64,000 bases of DNA from CADCWN01 sp046328475. Lineage in GTDB: Bacteria > Chloroflexota > Chloroflexia > Thermomicrobiales > CADCWN01. Of the stretch, positions 25,375-32,395 are shown piece after piece. Made by a program: the position numbers and the translations under genes. The notes beneath the pieces were generated by a model. It saw only the letters and a program-made list of their open reading frames with translations, was not told where the DNA came from and ran no database searches. Every line of letters starts with the position of its first letter. The stretch's first letter is position 1. The DNA lies in contig JAXLWN010000016.1 of NCBI GenBank assembly GCA_046328475.1, positions 1-64,000 of the forward strand. Direction: 5' to 3'.

Positions 25375-28374
25375 ATGACCAAGTTGTTTGGGTTGCCGAT
25401 GCAGAACATCATGCTGACGCTGCTCGTCATCACGGCGGTCTGTTTGTCATCGGTGGCGTTTGTGGCGTGGCGAAACCGGACGATGTTCTGGCTCGGGCTG
25501 CGCAATATTCCGCGACGCAAGGCGCAGACGACGCTGATCGTGTTCGGTCTGATGCTGGCGACGGTGATCATCACCAGCGCGCTGGCGATTGGCGATACGC
25601 TCGCCTACTCGGTGAAGAAGCAGGTTTACGATCAGGTTGGGACGATCGATCTGGTGGTGGTCAAGGGCGCGGAGGAGCGCGGGCGGGTGGCGCGTCTCGA
25701 TGGGACGGCGGCGTACTTCGACCGCGCGACCTACGAGGCGCTGCGCGGCAAGGTTGGCGGCGCGGCGAGCATCGATGGCCTCGCCCCGGTGCTGGTGGAG
25801 TTGGCCCCGGCGCTGAATCAGACGTCGAAGCAGAGCGAGCCGGTTGCCACGATCCTGGGCATCGAGCCGGGGGATGCGGCGGCGCTCGGCGGGGTGATTG
25901 CCCGCGAGGGTGGCGCGATCGATCTGGCGGCGCTGGGGGCGAATGAGCTGGTGCTGAATGAGGCGCTGGCGGAGAGCCTGGGCGCGAAGCCGGGCGATGC
26001 TGTGGCGATTTTCACGCCGCAAGGGCCGCAGGAGTACCGGGTGGCGCGGATTGCGCGGGACGGCGGGCTCGGCGGCTACAGCAATCAGGTGAAGGGCGCG
26101 ATCATCCTGCCGGCGGCGCGGGTGCAGGCGCTGGCGGGACCGGAGGCGACCGGCAAGTACAACCAGCTATTGGTGTCGGCGAAAGGCGATGCAGCGGGTG
26201 GGCTGCAGCATGAGGCCGAGGCGAAGGGCGCGCTGCAAGCGGCGGTTGCGGGGACCGGGCTGGCGGTGGACCCGATCAAGCGGCAGGCGATCGACCAGGC
26301 CGAGTTGCTGGGCAACACCTTCACCTCGTTCTTCCTGATCTTCGGCCTCTTCGCCATCGCGGCCGGGGTGATGCTGATTTTCCTGATCTTCGTGATGCTG
26401 GCGGCGGAGCGGCGCGGCGAGATGGGCATGGCCCGCGCGGTCGGCACCAAGCGCCGCCACCTCATCCAGTCGTTCGTCGCCGAGGGCGCGGCGTACGACA
26501 TCCTCGCCGCCGCCGTCGGCGCGGGGCTCGGCGTCGGGATCGCGTTCGGGATCGCGAAGGCGATGGCCAGCCTCTTCGGGCAGGAACTGGCCGTCACGCC
26601 GCACGTCGAGCCGCGCTCGCTGGTGGTGGCCTACTGCCTGGGCGTGGTCGTCACCTTCATCACCATCGCCGTCTCGGCGTGGCGCGTCAGCCGCCTGAAC
26701 ATCGTGGCAGCGATCCGCGACCTGGAGGATGCCAAGAAGCCGGGCGGCGGCTGGCGCGGACTCGTCTTCGGCATCCTCGGCATCGCCATCGGCGGCTTCC
26801 TCTGGGCCAACGCCGGGACGCGGGCCTTCACCTTCACCTTCGGCGTCTCGCTGATCATCCTCTCCTCGACGCTCGTCCTGAGCTACTTCCGGCTGCCGGG
26901 GCGCTTCGTCTACACCCTGGCGGGTCTGACCCTCTCGGCCTTCTGGGCGCTGCCGACCAAGCTCAGCGACCGCATCTTCGGCAAGTACCAGGGCGGCCCG
27001 GAGATGTCGTTCGTCGCCGGGATCATGATGGTGGCCGGGGCGGTCCTGCTGCTGATCAACAACGGCGACCTCATCCTGGCGGCGACCAACCGCCTCGGGG
27101 CCTTCGCCCAGCGCTTCATCCCGGCCCTGAAGATGGGGACGGCGTATCCGCTGGCGAGCCGCTTCCGTACCGGGCTGACGATGTACATGTTCGCCTTGAT
27201 CATCTTCGTGCTGGTCCTGATGACCTCGATCCAGGTGAACTTCGACCGCATCTTCAACGACCCAGGGAAATCGCAGGGGGGCTGGGACGTGACCGGGCAG
27301 ACCCTGCCCGACACGGCGGTGAAGGGTGGCAGCGCGGGCCTGCGGGCGGCGCTGGAGCGCGGCAACGTGCCGATGGGTGATATCGCGGCGATCGGTGGCC
27401 TGGCTCCTCTTGCCCCCTCGCAGGTGCAGGTGAAGACGATCGCCTCCGGTAAGTCGGGGAACCTGGGGGCGAACGGCGTTGACACCGAGTGGCTCTCCAA
27501 CACGCAGTTCTCGTTGCAGGCCCGCGCCGATGGCTATGGCGACGACGCCTCGGTCTGGCGCGCGATGCAGGCCAACCCGAACCTGGTGGTGGTCGATATC
27601 ACCGCGACCGCCTCCGATGGCTTCGGTGGGGCGGCGAACACCTGGCGGGCCGAGGGGATCACCGATTCCACCCGCACCTTCGCGCCGATCCAGATCGAGT
27701 TGCGCTCGACCGAGACCAATCAGACCCGCGCGCTGACGGTGATCGGTGTGACCGATGCCTTTGTCGGCAGCGCCAACGGCATGTACATCAACCAGCAGAC
27801 GTTCGAGGCGATCTTTGGCCCGCAGCCGGTGACGAACTACTACTTCAAGCTGAAGCCGGGCGTGGACGCGAAGGCGATGGCGCAGAAGATCGAGGCGGCG
27901 ACGCTCCAGAACGGCATGCAGGCCGAGTCGATCGCCTTCCGCGTGCAGGAGAACAACCGCCAGTCCAACGGCTTCTTCTCCTTGCTCAAGGGCTTCATCG
28001 GGCTGGGGCTGGTGGTGGGCATCGCGGCGCTGGGGGTGGTGGCCTTCCGCGCGGTGGTGGAGCGGCGGCAGCAGATCGGCATGCTGCGCGCCATCGGCTT
28101 CGGGCGCAGCATGGTGACGACCTCTTTCCTGATCGAGTCGCTCTTCGTCACCCTGCTCGGCATCCTGGCCGGGATGGTCCCGGCGCTGGTGCTGGCGAGC
28201 AATCTCTTCACCGGCGGCGAGTTCGGCAACACCGGCACCAGCGGCTTCATGATTCCCTGGAACCAGATCGCGATGTTCGCGGGCATCGCCCTCATCGCGG
28301 CCCTGGCGATGACGATCATCCCCTCCCGGCAGGCCGGGAACGTGCAGCCGGCCGAGGCGCTGCGGTACGAGTAG
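25375..28374 (+). CDS. ABC transporter permease with two FtsX domains
   Basis: A 999-aa inner-membrane permease. Helices at about 12-32 and 55-78 precede a MacB-like extracytoplasmic domain (80-300). The first FtsX domain (about 305-425) has the characteristic LAAERRGEMGMARAVGTKRRHL. Central helices (455-570) lead to a second MacB-like domain (610-840), and the second FtsX domain (about 865-995) has VERRQQIGMLRAIGFGRSM. This duplicated layout is typical of lipid, lipoprotein or peptide exporters of the MacB/LolCE superfamily. The substrate is unknown. AAGGAG lies about 10 nt before the ATG. Its stop codon (TAG) merges into a GTCGTGA array. Confidence 0.9.
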   Translation: MTKLFGLPMQNIMLTLLVITAVCLSSVAFVAWRNRTMFWLGLRNIPRRKAQTTLIVFGLMLATVIITSALAIGDTLAYSVKKQVYDQVGTIDLVVVKGAEERGRVARLDGTAAYFDRATYEALRGKVGGAASIDGLAPVLVELAPALNQTSKQSEPVATILGIEPGDAAALGGVIAREGGAIDLAALGANELVLNEALAESLGAKPGDAVAIFTPQGPQEYRVARIARDGGLGGYSNQVKGAIILPAARVQALAGPEATGKYNQLLVSAKGDAAGGLQHEAEAKGALQAAVAGTGLAVDPIKRQAIDQAELLGNTFTSFFLIFGLFAIAAGVMLIFLIFVMLAAERRGEMGMARAVGTKRRHLIQSFVAEGAAYDILAAAVGAGLGVGIAFGIAKAMASLFGQELAVTPHVEPRSLVVAYCLGVVVTFITIAVSAWRVSRLNIVAAIRDLEDAKKPGGGWRGLVFGILGIAIGGFLWANAGTRAFTFTFGVSLIILSSTLVLSYFRLPGRFVYTLAGLTLSAFWALPTKLSDRIFGKYQGGPEMSFVAGIMMVAGAVLLLINNGDLILAATNRLGAFAQRFIPALKMGTAYPLASRFRTGLTMYMFALIIFVLVLMTSIQVNFDRIFNDPGKSQGGWDVTGQTLPDTAVKGGSAGLRAALERGNVPMGDIAAIGGLAPLAPSQVQVKTIASGKSGNLGANGVDTEWLSNTQFSLQARADGYGDDASVWRAMQANPNLVVVDITATASDGFGGAANTWRAEGITDSTRTFAPIQIELRSTETNQTRALTVIGVTDAFVGSANGMYINQQTFEAIFGPQPVTNYYFKLKPGVDAKAMAQKIEAATLQNGMQAESIAFRVQENNRQSNGFFSLLKGFIGLGLVVGIAALGVVAFRAVVERRQQIGMLRAIGFGRSMVTTSFLIESLFVTLLGILAGMVPALVLASNLFTGGEFGNTGTSGFMIPWNQIAMFAGIALIAALAMTIIPSRQAGNVQPAEALRYE

Positions 28375-28437
28375 TCGTGAGACGTGAGTCGTGAGTCGTG
28401 AGAGAAGAATCGTCAGTCGTCAGTCGTCAGTCGTCAG
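28371..28437 (+). repeat. 7-nt arrays (AGTCGTG then AGTCGTC units)
   Basis: AGTCGTG-type units start in the permease stop codon, followed by a GTCGTCA array from about 28409. Confidence 0.85.
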
Positions 28438-28540
28438 AACAAGGAGGATGGGCGTGATGCCTGTCCCCTCCTCGTTTGTGGCGCGTGTGTTGGGTGTGGG
28501 GGGTCATTGTTGGGTGATGAGATCGGAGAGGGGGTGGGCG

Positions 28541-28909
28541 ATGCCGTTGTCGGGTAGGGTGGCGCGGTCGGACCGGCGGGGTGACGAATCGGGTGACGAG
28601 GGTGGTGGCGGGGTGGCTGCCGGGATTTGCGATCGTGGTACACCGGGGGAGGAAGTCGGGGAAGGAGTATCGGACGCCGGTGAATGCGTTTCGGACGAAG
28701 GAGGGGTATAGGATCGCGCTGACGTATGGTTCGGGGGCGACTGGAGGCAGGAATGTGCTGACGGCGGGGAGGCGAGCTGGTTGTGCGGGGGAAGCGGGGT
28801 GCGAGTGGTCGAGCCCAGGCTGGGTGAGGATGCGGGGAGGCGGGTGGGCTCCGGCGGGGGTGAGGCAGGTGTTGGGGGTGATCGAGGCGGGGAGTTTCTG
28901 GATTTATGA
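28541..28909 (+). pseudogene. deazaflavin (F420)-dependent nitroreductase-type protein, frame broken
   Basis: The segment VVAGWLPGFAIVVHRGRKSGKEYRTPVNAF with IALTYGSGA matches the F420-binding DUF385 family. Before and after it the frame is lost several times in G runs: one extra G near 28580, then breaks near 28745, 28795 and 28893. With corrections it reads MPLSGRVARSDRR-VTNRV..., then GGELVVRGKRVRVVEP and ends EFLDL at the TGA 28907-28909, about 123 aa. It could be a decaying gene or poorly read sequence. A GAGTGAC repeat starts at the stop codon. Confidence 0.65.
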
Positions 28910-29334
28910 GTGACGAGTGACGAATGGCCAGAGGGAGTCGCAAGTCAAACGCAAGTCGTAAGAAGGGAGACGGATTCTTCGCTGCGCTCAGAATGATACC
29001 ATAGGAGGCGGCGGCCTGCGGGGCGCGCGCGAGGGGCGGGGTGAAGGGGGTGGGTGAGCGGCGATGCGGGTGGTATGGATGCCCTAAAGTGCAGCATTTA
29101 CGGACAGTTTTTGTTGTCCAGTATTGGGACTTAATTCCTGCCATCCGGGGGAATGCAAGGTGCGGATCGGGTGTTAGAATGGAGGTGAAGAACGGCGAAC
29201 GTTCACAATTTTGTGACCATTCCGTGATTCTTGCGTTAGAAATGACGTATATAGTTGCCTTGTACGGTGGTCGAGGCGGATCACCAGGACGAGCCGAATC
29301 AGCGAGGATACGGCGCAATCCAAAGGAGGCTCTT
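28910..29334. other. gene-free region upstream of a small membrane peptide
   Basis: A GAGTGAC repeat (28907-28930), a second copy of the phrase CTTCGCTGCGCTCAGAATGA (28977-28996), a small hairpin GGACAGTTTTTGTTGTCC (29102-29119), TAGAAT (29175-29180) and the operator-like dyad at 29201-29217. No gene supported. Confidence 0.45.
29201..29217. promoter_or_regulatory. dyad operator-like site GTTCAC-N6-GTGAC, second copy
   Basis: GTTCACAATTTTGTGACC has TCACAA/TTGTGA arms. Same half-sites and spacing as 23794-23810. It lies 118 nt before the small membrane-peptide gene. Confidence 0.45.
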
Positions 29335-29496
29335 ATGCTACTGGCAATCGGCGTTCTTAGTTTGCTGGTCGTGCTTTTCGCGCTGATGGCGGCTGCTCCG
29401 CTGTTGCCGGAGGTTGGTCCGGCGGAGATGGATCTTGTTGACGGCCAGGTGCAACCGGTTGTGTCCTTCCCAGCCGACCGGGCCCGGGCCGCCTGA
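29335..29496 (+). CDS. small single-helix membrane peptide
   Basis: A 53-aa product with an N-terminal hydrophobic helix (MLLAIGVLSLLVVLFALMAAA) and a short polar tail. AAAGGAGG, a near-perfect Shine-Dalgarno sequence, lies 5 nt before the ATG, and a classical terminator follows, so it looks like a real, separately transcribed small gene. No family recognised. An operator-like dyad lies upstream. Confidence 0.6.
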   Translation: MLLAIGVLSLLVVLFALMAAAPLLPEVGPAEMDLVDGQVQPVVSFPADRARAA

Positions 29497-29614
29497 TCCG
29501 TTTCCGCGAACACCGTCGAAGTTCAGCACCGGACCCGCGCCGCAACGTGGGTCTGGGTGGGTATGTCTTCCTCTTTCCTCCCCTTACTTCCTCTTCTCTC
29601 CTCCCTCTCCCCTT

Positions 29615-29660
29615 GCCCCAGTGCCGGTCCCTCAACTGCCGGCACCGGGGCTCCCTTTTT
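29615..29660 (+). terminator. rho-independent terminator of the small peptide gene
   Basis: Stem GTGCCGG/CCGGCAC (29621-29627 with 29639-29645), extended by CCCC/GGGG after one mismatch, then CTCCCTTTTT. Confidence 0.85.
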
Positions 29661-29661
29661 A

Positions 29662-29692
29662 GTCGTGAGTCGTGAGTCGTGAGTCGTGAGAT
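29662..29692 (+). repeat. 7-nt array (AGTCGTG unit)
   Basis: Four copies directly after the terminator T-run. Confidence 0.85.
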
Positions 29693-29761
29693 GGCTTCAC
29701 GAAGCTCAGTGCTGCCCGCGCAGCCACGAGCCAGAAGCGAGAATCTTACGACCACACCACA

Positions 29762-29780
29762 CCCCCCCCCCCCCCCCCCC
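29762..29780. repeat. 19-nt poly-C tract
   Basis: Nineteen consecutive C bases ending 9 nt before the -35 hexamer of the rlmN promoter. Such a tract is prone to slippage. Confidence 0.9.
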
Positions 29781-29789
29781 ACGACTGTA

Positions 29790-29819
29790 TTGGCATCTCT
29801 TTGGCGGGTCCCGTATAGT
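29790..29819 (+). promoter_or_regulatory. sigma-70-type promoter of rlmN-larC
   Basis: TTGGCA (29790-29795), 18-nt spacer, TATAGT (29814-29819). The best promoter match in the window, 87 nt before the rlmN start. Confidence 0.65.
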
Positions 29820-29905
29820 TGCCAGTGGCGTCGTGAGGGCGCGGAAAGAGATTTGATTGTGAGAGTTTCCCCCTGTGCTGGGGGGAATGGGGAGCCGAGT
29901 TAGCG

Positions 29906-31033
29906 ATGCCTATCCGTGCGGCGCTGAGCCTGTATGATCTGACGCTTGCTGAGCTTGAGGAGCGATTGGTTGCCTGGGGGCAGCCGAAGTATCGCGCGAA
30001 GCAGGTGTTCGATTGGGCGTATGGGCGGTTGGTTGAGCATTATGAGGCGATGACGAATCTGCCGGTGGCGCTGCGGGCGCGGCTGGCGGAGGAGTTGCCG
30101 TTCGTGCCCTACGCGGAGGTCCGCGAGGTCACGATGACGGAGCCGGAGGGGGAGACGATCAAGACGCTGTTTCGGAGTGCCGATGACCGGCACATCGAGG
30201 CGGTGCTGATGTTCTACCCGGACCGGGTGACGGCCTGTATTTCGTGCCAGGTGGGCTGCCCGATCCGCTGCACGTTCTGTGCGACGGGGATCAATGGGCT
30301 GGAGCGCAATCTGACGGCCGGGGAGATGGTCGCGCAGGTGGTGACACTGGCGCGGCGGGCGAAGGCGGCGGGGCGGACGCTCTCCAATGTGGTGATGATG
30401 GGGATGGGCGAGCCGCTGGCGAATTATGAGCCGACGTTGAAGTTCATCGGGATCATCAATGACGCGGCGGGACTGGGGTTCGGGGCGCGGCGCGTGACGG
30501 TCTCGACGGCGGGGATGGTGCCGGGGATCGAGCGGCTGGCATCCGAGCCGTACGCGGTGAACCTGGCGGTGTCGCTGCACGCGCCGAATGACGCGCTGCG
30601 CGAGACGCTGGTGCCGCTGAACAAGCGCTGGCCGGTGGCGAGTCTGCTCGAAGCGTGCCGCCGGTATGTGCGCGAGACGCACCGGCGGGTATCGTTCGAG
30701 TACATCCTGATCGATGGGATGAATGATGCGCCGGAACTGGCGGAGGAACTGGCGGGGAAGCTGCGGGGGCTGCTCTGCCACGTCAACCTGATTCCGTGCA
30801 ATCCGACCCCGGCGGGGCCGTTCCAGCCGCCATCGAATAATGCGATCAACCGGTTCGCGGCGGTCCTGGGCGCGGCGGGGGTTGCGACGACGGTGCGGTG
30901 GTCGCGCGGGGTGGCGATTGCGGCGGCGTGCGGGCAGTTGCGCGCGGAGGAGGAGGGGCTGACGCCGCGGGTGATTCGTCCGGTGCGGCGGCGCGCTGTC
31001 GTTGAGGCACCGACCACGGCGGGGGGCGCGTGA
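29906..31033 (+). CDS. rlmN: 23S rRNA (adenine2503-C2)/tRNA (adenine37-C2) methyltransferase
   Basis: A 375-aa radical-SAM methylase that adds a methyl group to C2 of A2503 in 23S rRNA and A37 in some tRNAs. The radical-SAM cluster is CPIRCTFCATG (CX3CX2C); MMGMGEPLANY follows. The C-terminal catalytic cysteine region is RWSRGVAIAAACGQL. It is slightly longer than usual at the C-terminus (ITR-rich tail). GGGGAG precedes the ATG. Its TGA overlaps the GTG of larC (GTGA), which implies translational coupling. Confidence 0.96.
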   Translation: MPIRAALSLYDLTLAELEERLVAWGQPKYRAKQVFDWAYGRLVEHYEAMTNLPVALRARLAEELPFVPYAEVREVTMTEPEGETIKTLFRSADDRHIEAVLMFYPDRVTACISCQVGCPIRCTFCATGINGLERNLTAGEMVAQVVTLARRAKAAGRTLSNVVMMGMGEPLANYEPTLKFIGIINDAAGLGFGARRVTVSTAGMVPGIERLASEPYAVNLAVSLHAPNDALRETLVPLNKRWPVASLLEACRRYVRETHRRVSFEYILIDGMNDAPELAEELAGKLRGLLCHVNLIPCNPTPAGPFQPPSNNAINRFAAVLGAAGVATTVRWSRGVAIAAACGQLRAEEEGLTPRVIRPVRRRAVVEAPTTAGGA

Positions 31034-32310
31034 CGACGGTCGCCTACTTCGATACGCCGAGTGGCATCAGCGGGGATATGTCGCTGGGAGCCCTGATCGA
31101 CGCCGGGCTGCCGCTCGACACGCTCGCCGAGGGGCTGCGGGAGGCACTGCCCGAGTTGGGAGGGTACCGGCTGGCGGTCGAGACCGCGATGCAGCACGGG
31201 ATCGGCGGGACGCGGCTGTGGGTCGTGCTGGACGCCGATGATTTGCAGCCGCAGCGGGACTGGCGCATGATCCGGGCGATGCTGGCGGGGAGTGGGCTGC
31301 CGGAGCGGGCGAAGGCGAACGCGCTGGCGATTTTTGGGGCGCTGGCGGCGGCGGAGGCGAAGATTCACGGCGTGCCGGTCGAGGAGGTGCATTTCCACGA
31401 GGTCGGCGCGGTCGATTCGATCGTGGATATCGCGGGGGTGGCGCTCGGGTTGCACCTGCTGGGGGTGGAGCGGGTGTTCTGCTCGCCGCTCAGGGATGGG
31501 CGCGGGACGACGCGCTCGCAGCACGGGATAATCCCGATTCCGGCACCGGCGACGCTGGCGCTGCTGGCGGCGGCGAATGCGCCGTTGCTTGAAGCGCCGA
31601 CCGACCGCGAGCTGGTGACGCCGACGGGCGCGGCGATCGTGGCGGCGCTGGCGGAGTTCCGGCAGCCGCCGTTGCGGCTGCGCGCGGTGGGTTATGGATT
31701 CGGGAAGCGGGAACTGCCGTGGCCGAATGCGGTGCGGGTGTGGATCGGGGAGGCGGGGGGAGCGGGCGAACGGGCGAACGGGAGAACGGGCGAGGGGGAA
31801 CGAGCGGGAGAACAGGGGAACAGGGGAACAGGAGAGGGGGAGGCGGAGCGGGATAGGGTGGTGTTGTTGGAGACGAATATTGACGATATGAATCCGCAGT
31901 TTTATGCGCCGTTGATCGACCGGTTGTTGGGGGCGGGGGCGCTGGATGCGTGGTTGACGCCGATTATCATGAAGAAGGGGCGTCCGGCGATTACGGTGAG
32001 TGTGTTGGCAACGCTAGAGGGTGCGGATGAGTTGGCGGCGCTGCTGATCGAGCAGACGACGACGCTGGGGGTGCGCACGACGCCGTTTGAGCGGATCAAG
32101 GCGGGGCGAAGTTTTGCGACGGTGGAGACGCCGTGGGGGCAGGCGCGGGTGAAGGTGAAGCACTGGCGCGGGCGCGCGGTCTCGGCGATGCCGGAATATG
32201 ACGATTGCGCGGCGCTGGCGGCGGCGAGCGGGCTGCCGATCGCGACGGTGCATGGGATGGTGGCGAGGTTGGCGCAGGGGTTGGTGGAGAGCCGGGGGCC
32301 GGTGGTCTGA
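31030..32310 (+). CDS. larC: nickel-pincer cofactor biosynthesis protein LarC
   Basis: A 426-aa CTP-dependent cyclometallase that inserts Ni into the pincer cofactor of lactate racemase-type enzymes. Family marks are YFDTPSGISGDMSLGAL at the start and VHFHEVGAVDSIVDIAG. The LarC1 part ends near residue 240 and the LarC2 part begins at VVLLETNIDDMNPQ (about 278). Between them lies a 30-residue Gly/Glu/Arg-rich insert encoded by an 8-nt repeat array, still in frame. In Lactobacillus plantarum this junction is where a programmed frameshift joins LarC1 and LarC2; here the frame is continuous. larA, larB and larE are not in the window. The TGA is inside a palindromic repeat. Confidence 0.92.
   Translation: MTTVAYFDTPSGISGDMSLGALIDAGLPLDTLAEGLREALPELGGYRLAVETAMQHGIGGTRLWVVLDADDLQPQRDWRMIRAMLAGSGLPERAKANALAIFGALAAAEAKIHGVPVEEVHFHEVGAVDSIVDIAGVALGLHLLGVERVFCSPLRDGRGTTRSQHGIIPIPAPATLALLAAANAPLLEAPTDRELVTPTGAAIVAALAEFRQPPLRLRAVGYGFGKRELPWPNAVRVWIGEAGGAGERANGRTGEGERAGEQGNRGTGEGEAERDRVVLLETNIDDMNPQFYAPLIDRLLGAGALDAWLTPIIMKKGRPAITVSVLATLEGADELAALLIEQTTTLGVRTTPFERIKAGRSFATVETPWGQARVKVKHWRGRAVSAMPEYDDCAALAAASGLPIATVHGMVARLAQGLVESRGPVV
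31755..31848 (+). repeat. 8-nt tandem array inside larC
   Basis: About ten imperfect units (GGGCGAAC, GGGAGAAC, AGGGGAAC) read as GERANGRTGEGE-like sequence. Same unit type as at 127-159. Confidence 0.85.
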
Positions 32311-32356
32311 AGTCCCGGCTGAAGGCTTCGCCGCAAAGTCCGCCTGCGCGGACTCG
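32306..32356. repeat. dispersed palindromic repeat, copy 3
   Basis: CTGAAGTCCCGGCTGAAGGC followed by the hairpin GTCCGCCTGCGCGGAC. The larC stop codon is the TGA in CTGAAG. Confidence 0.7.
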
Positions 32357-32395
32357 GGCAGGCGGTTCTTCGAGCAATTGCCCAAACGACAGCAA

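Noticed and set aside
29041..29334. Coding extension upstream of the small membrane peptide
   Set aside because: The frame runs through the operator-like dyad without a ribosome-binding site or recognisable protein features.
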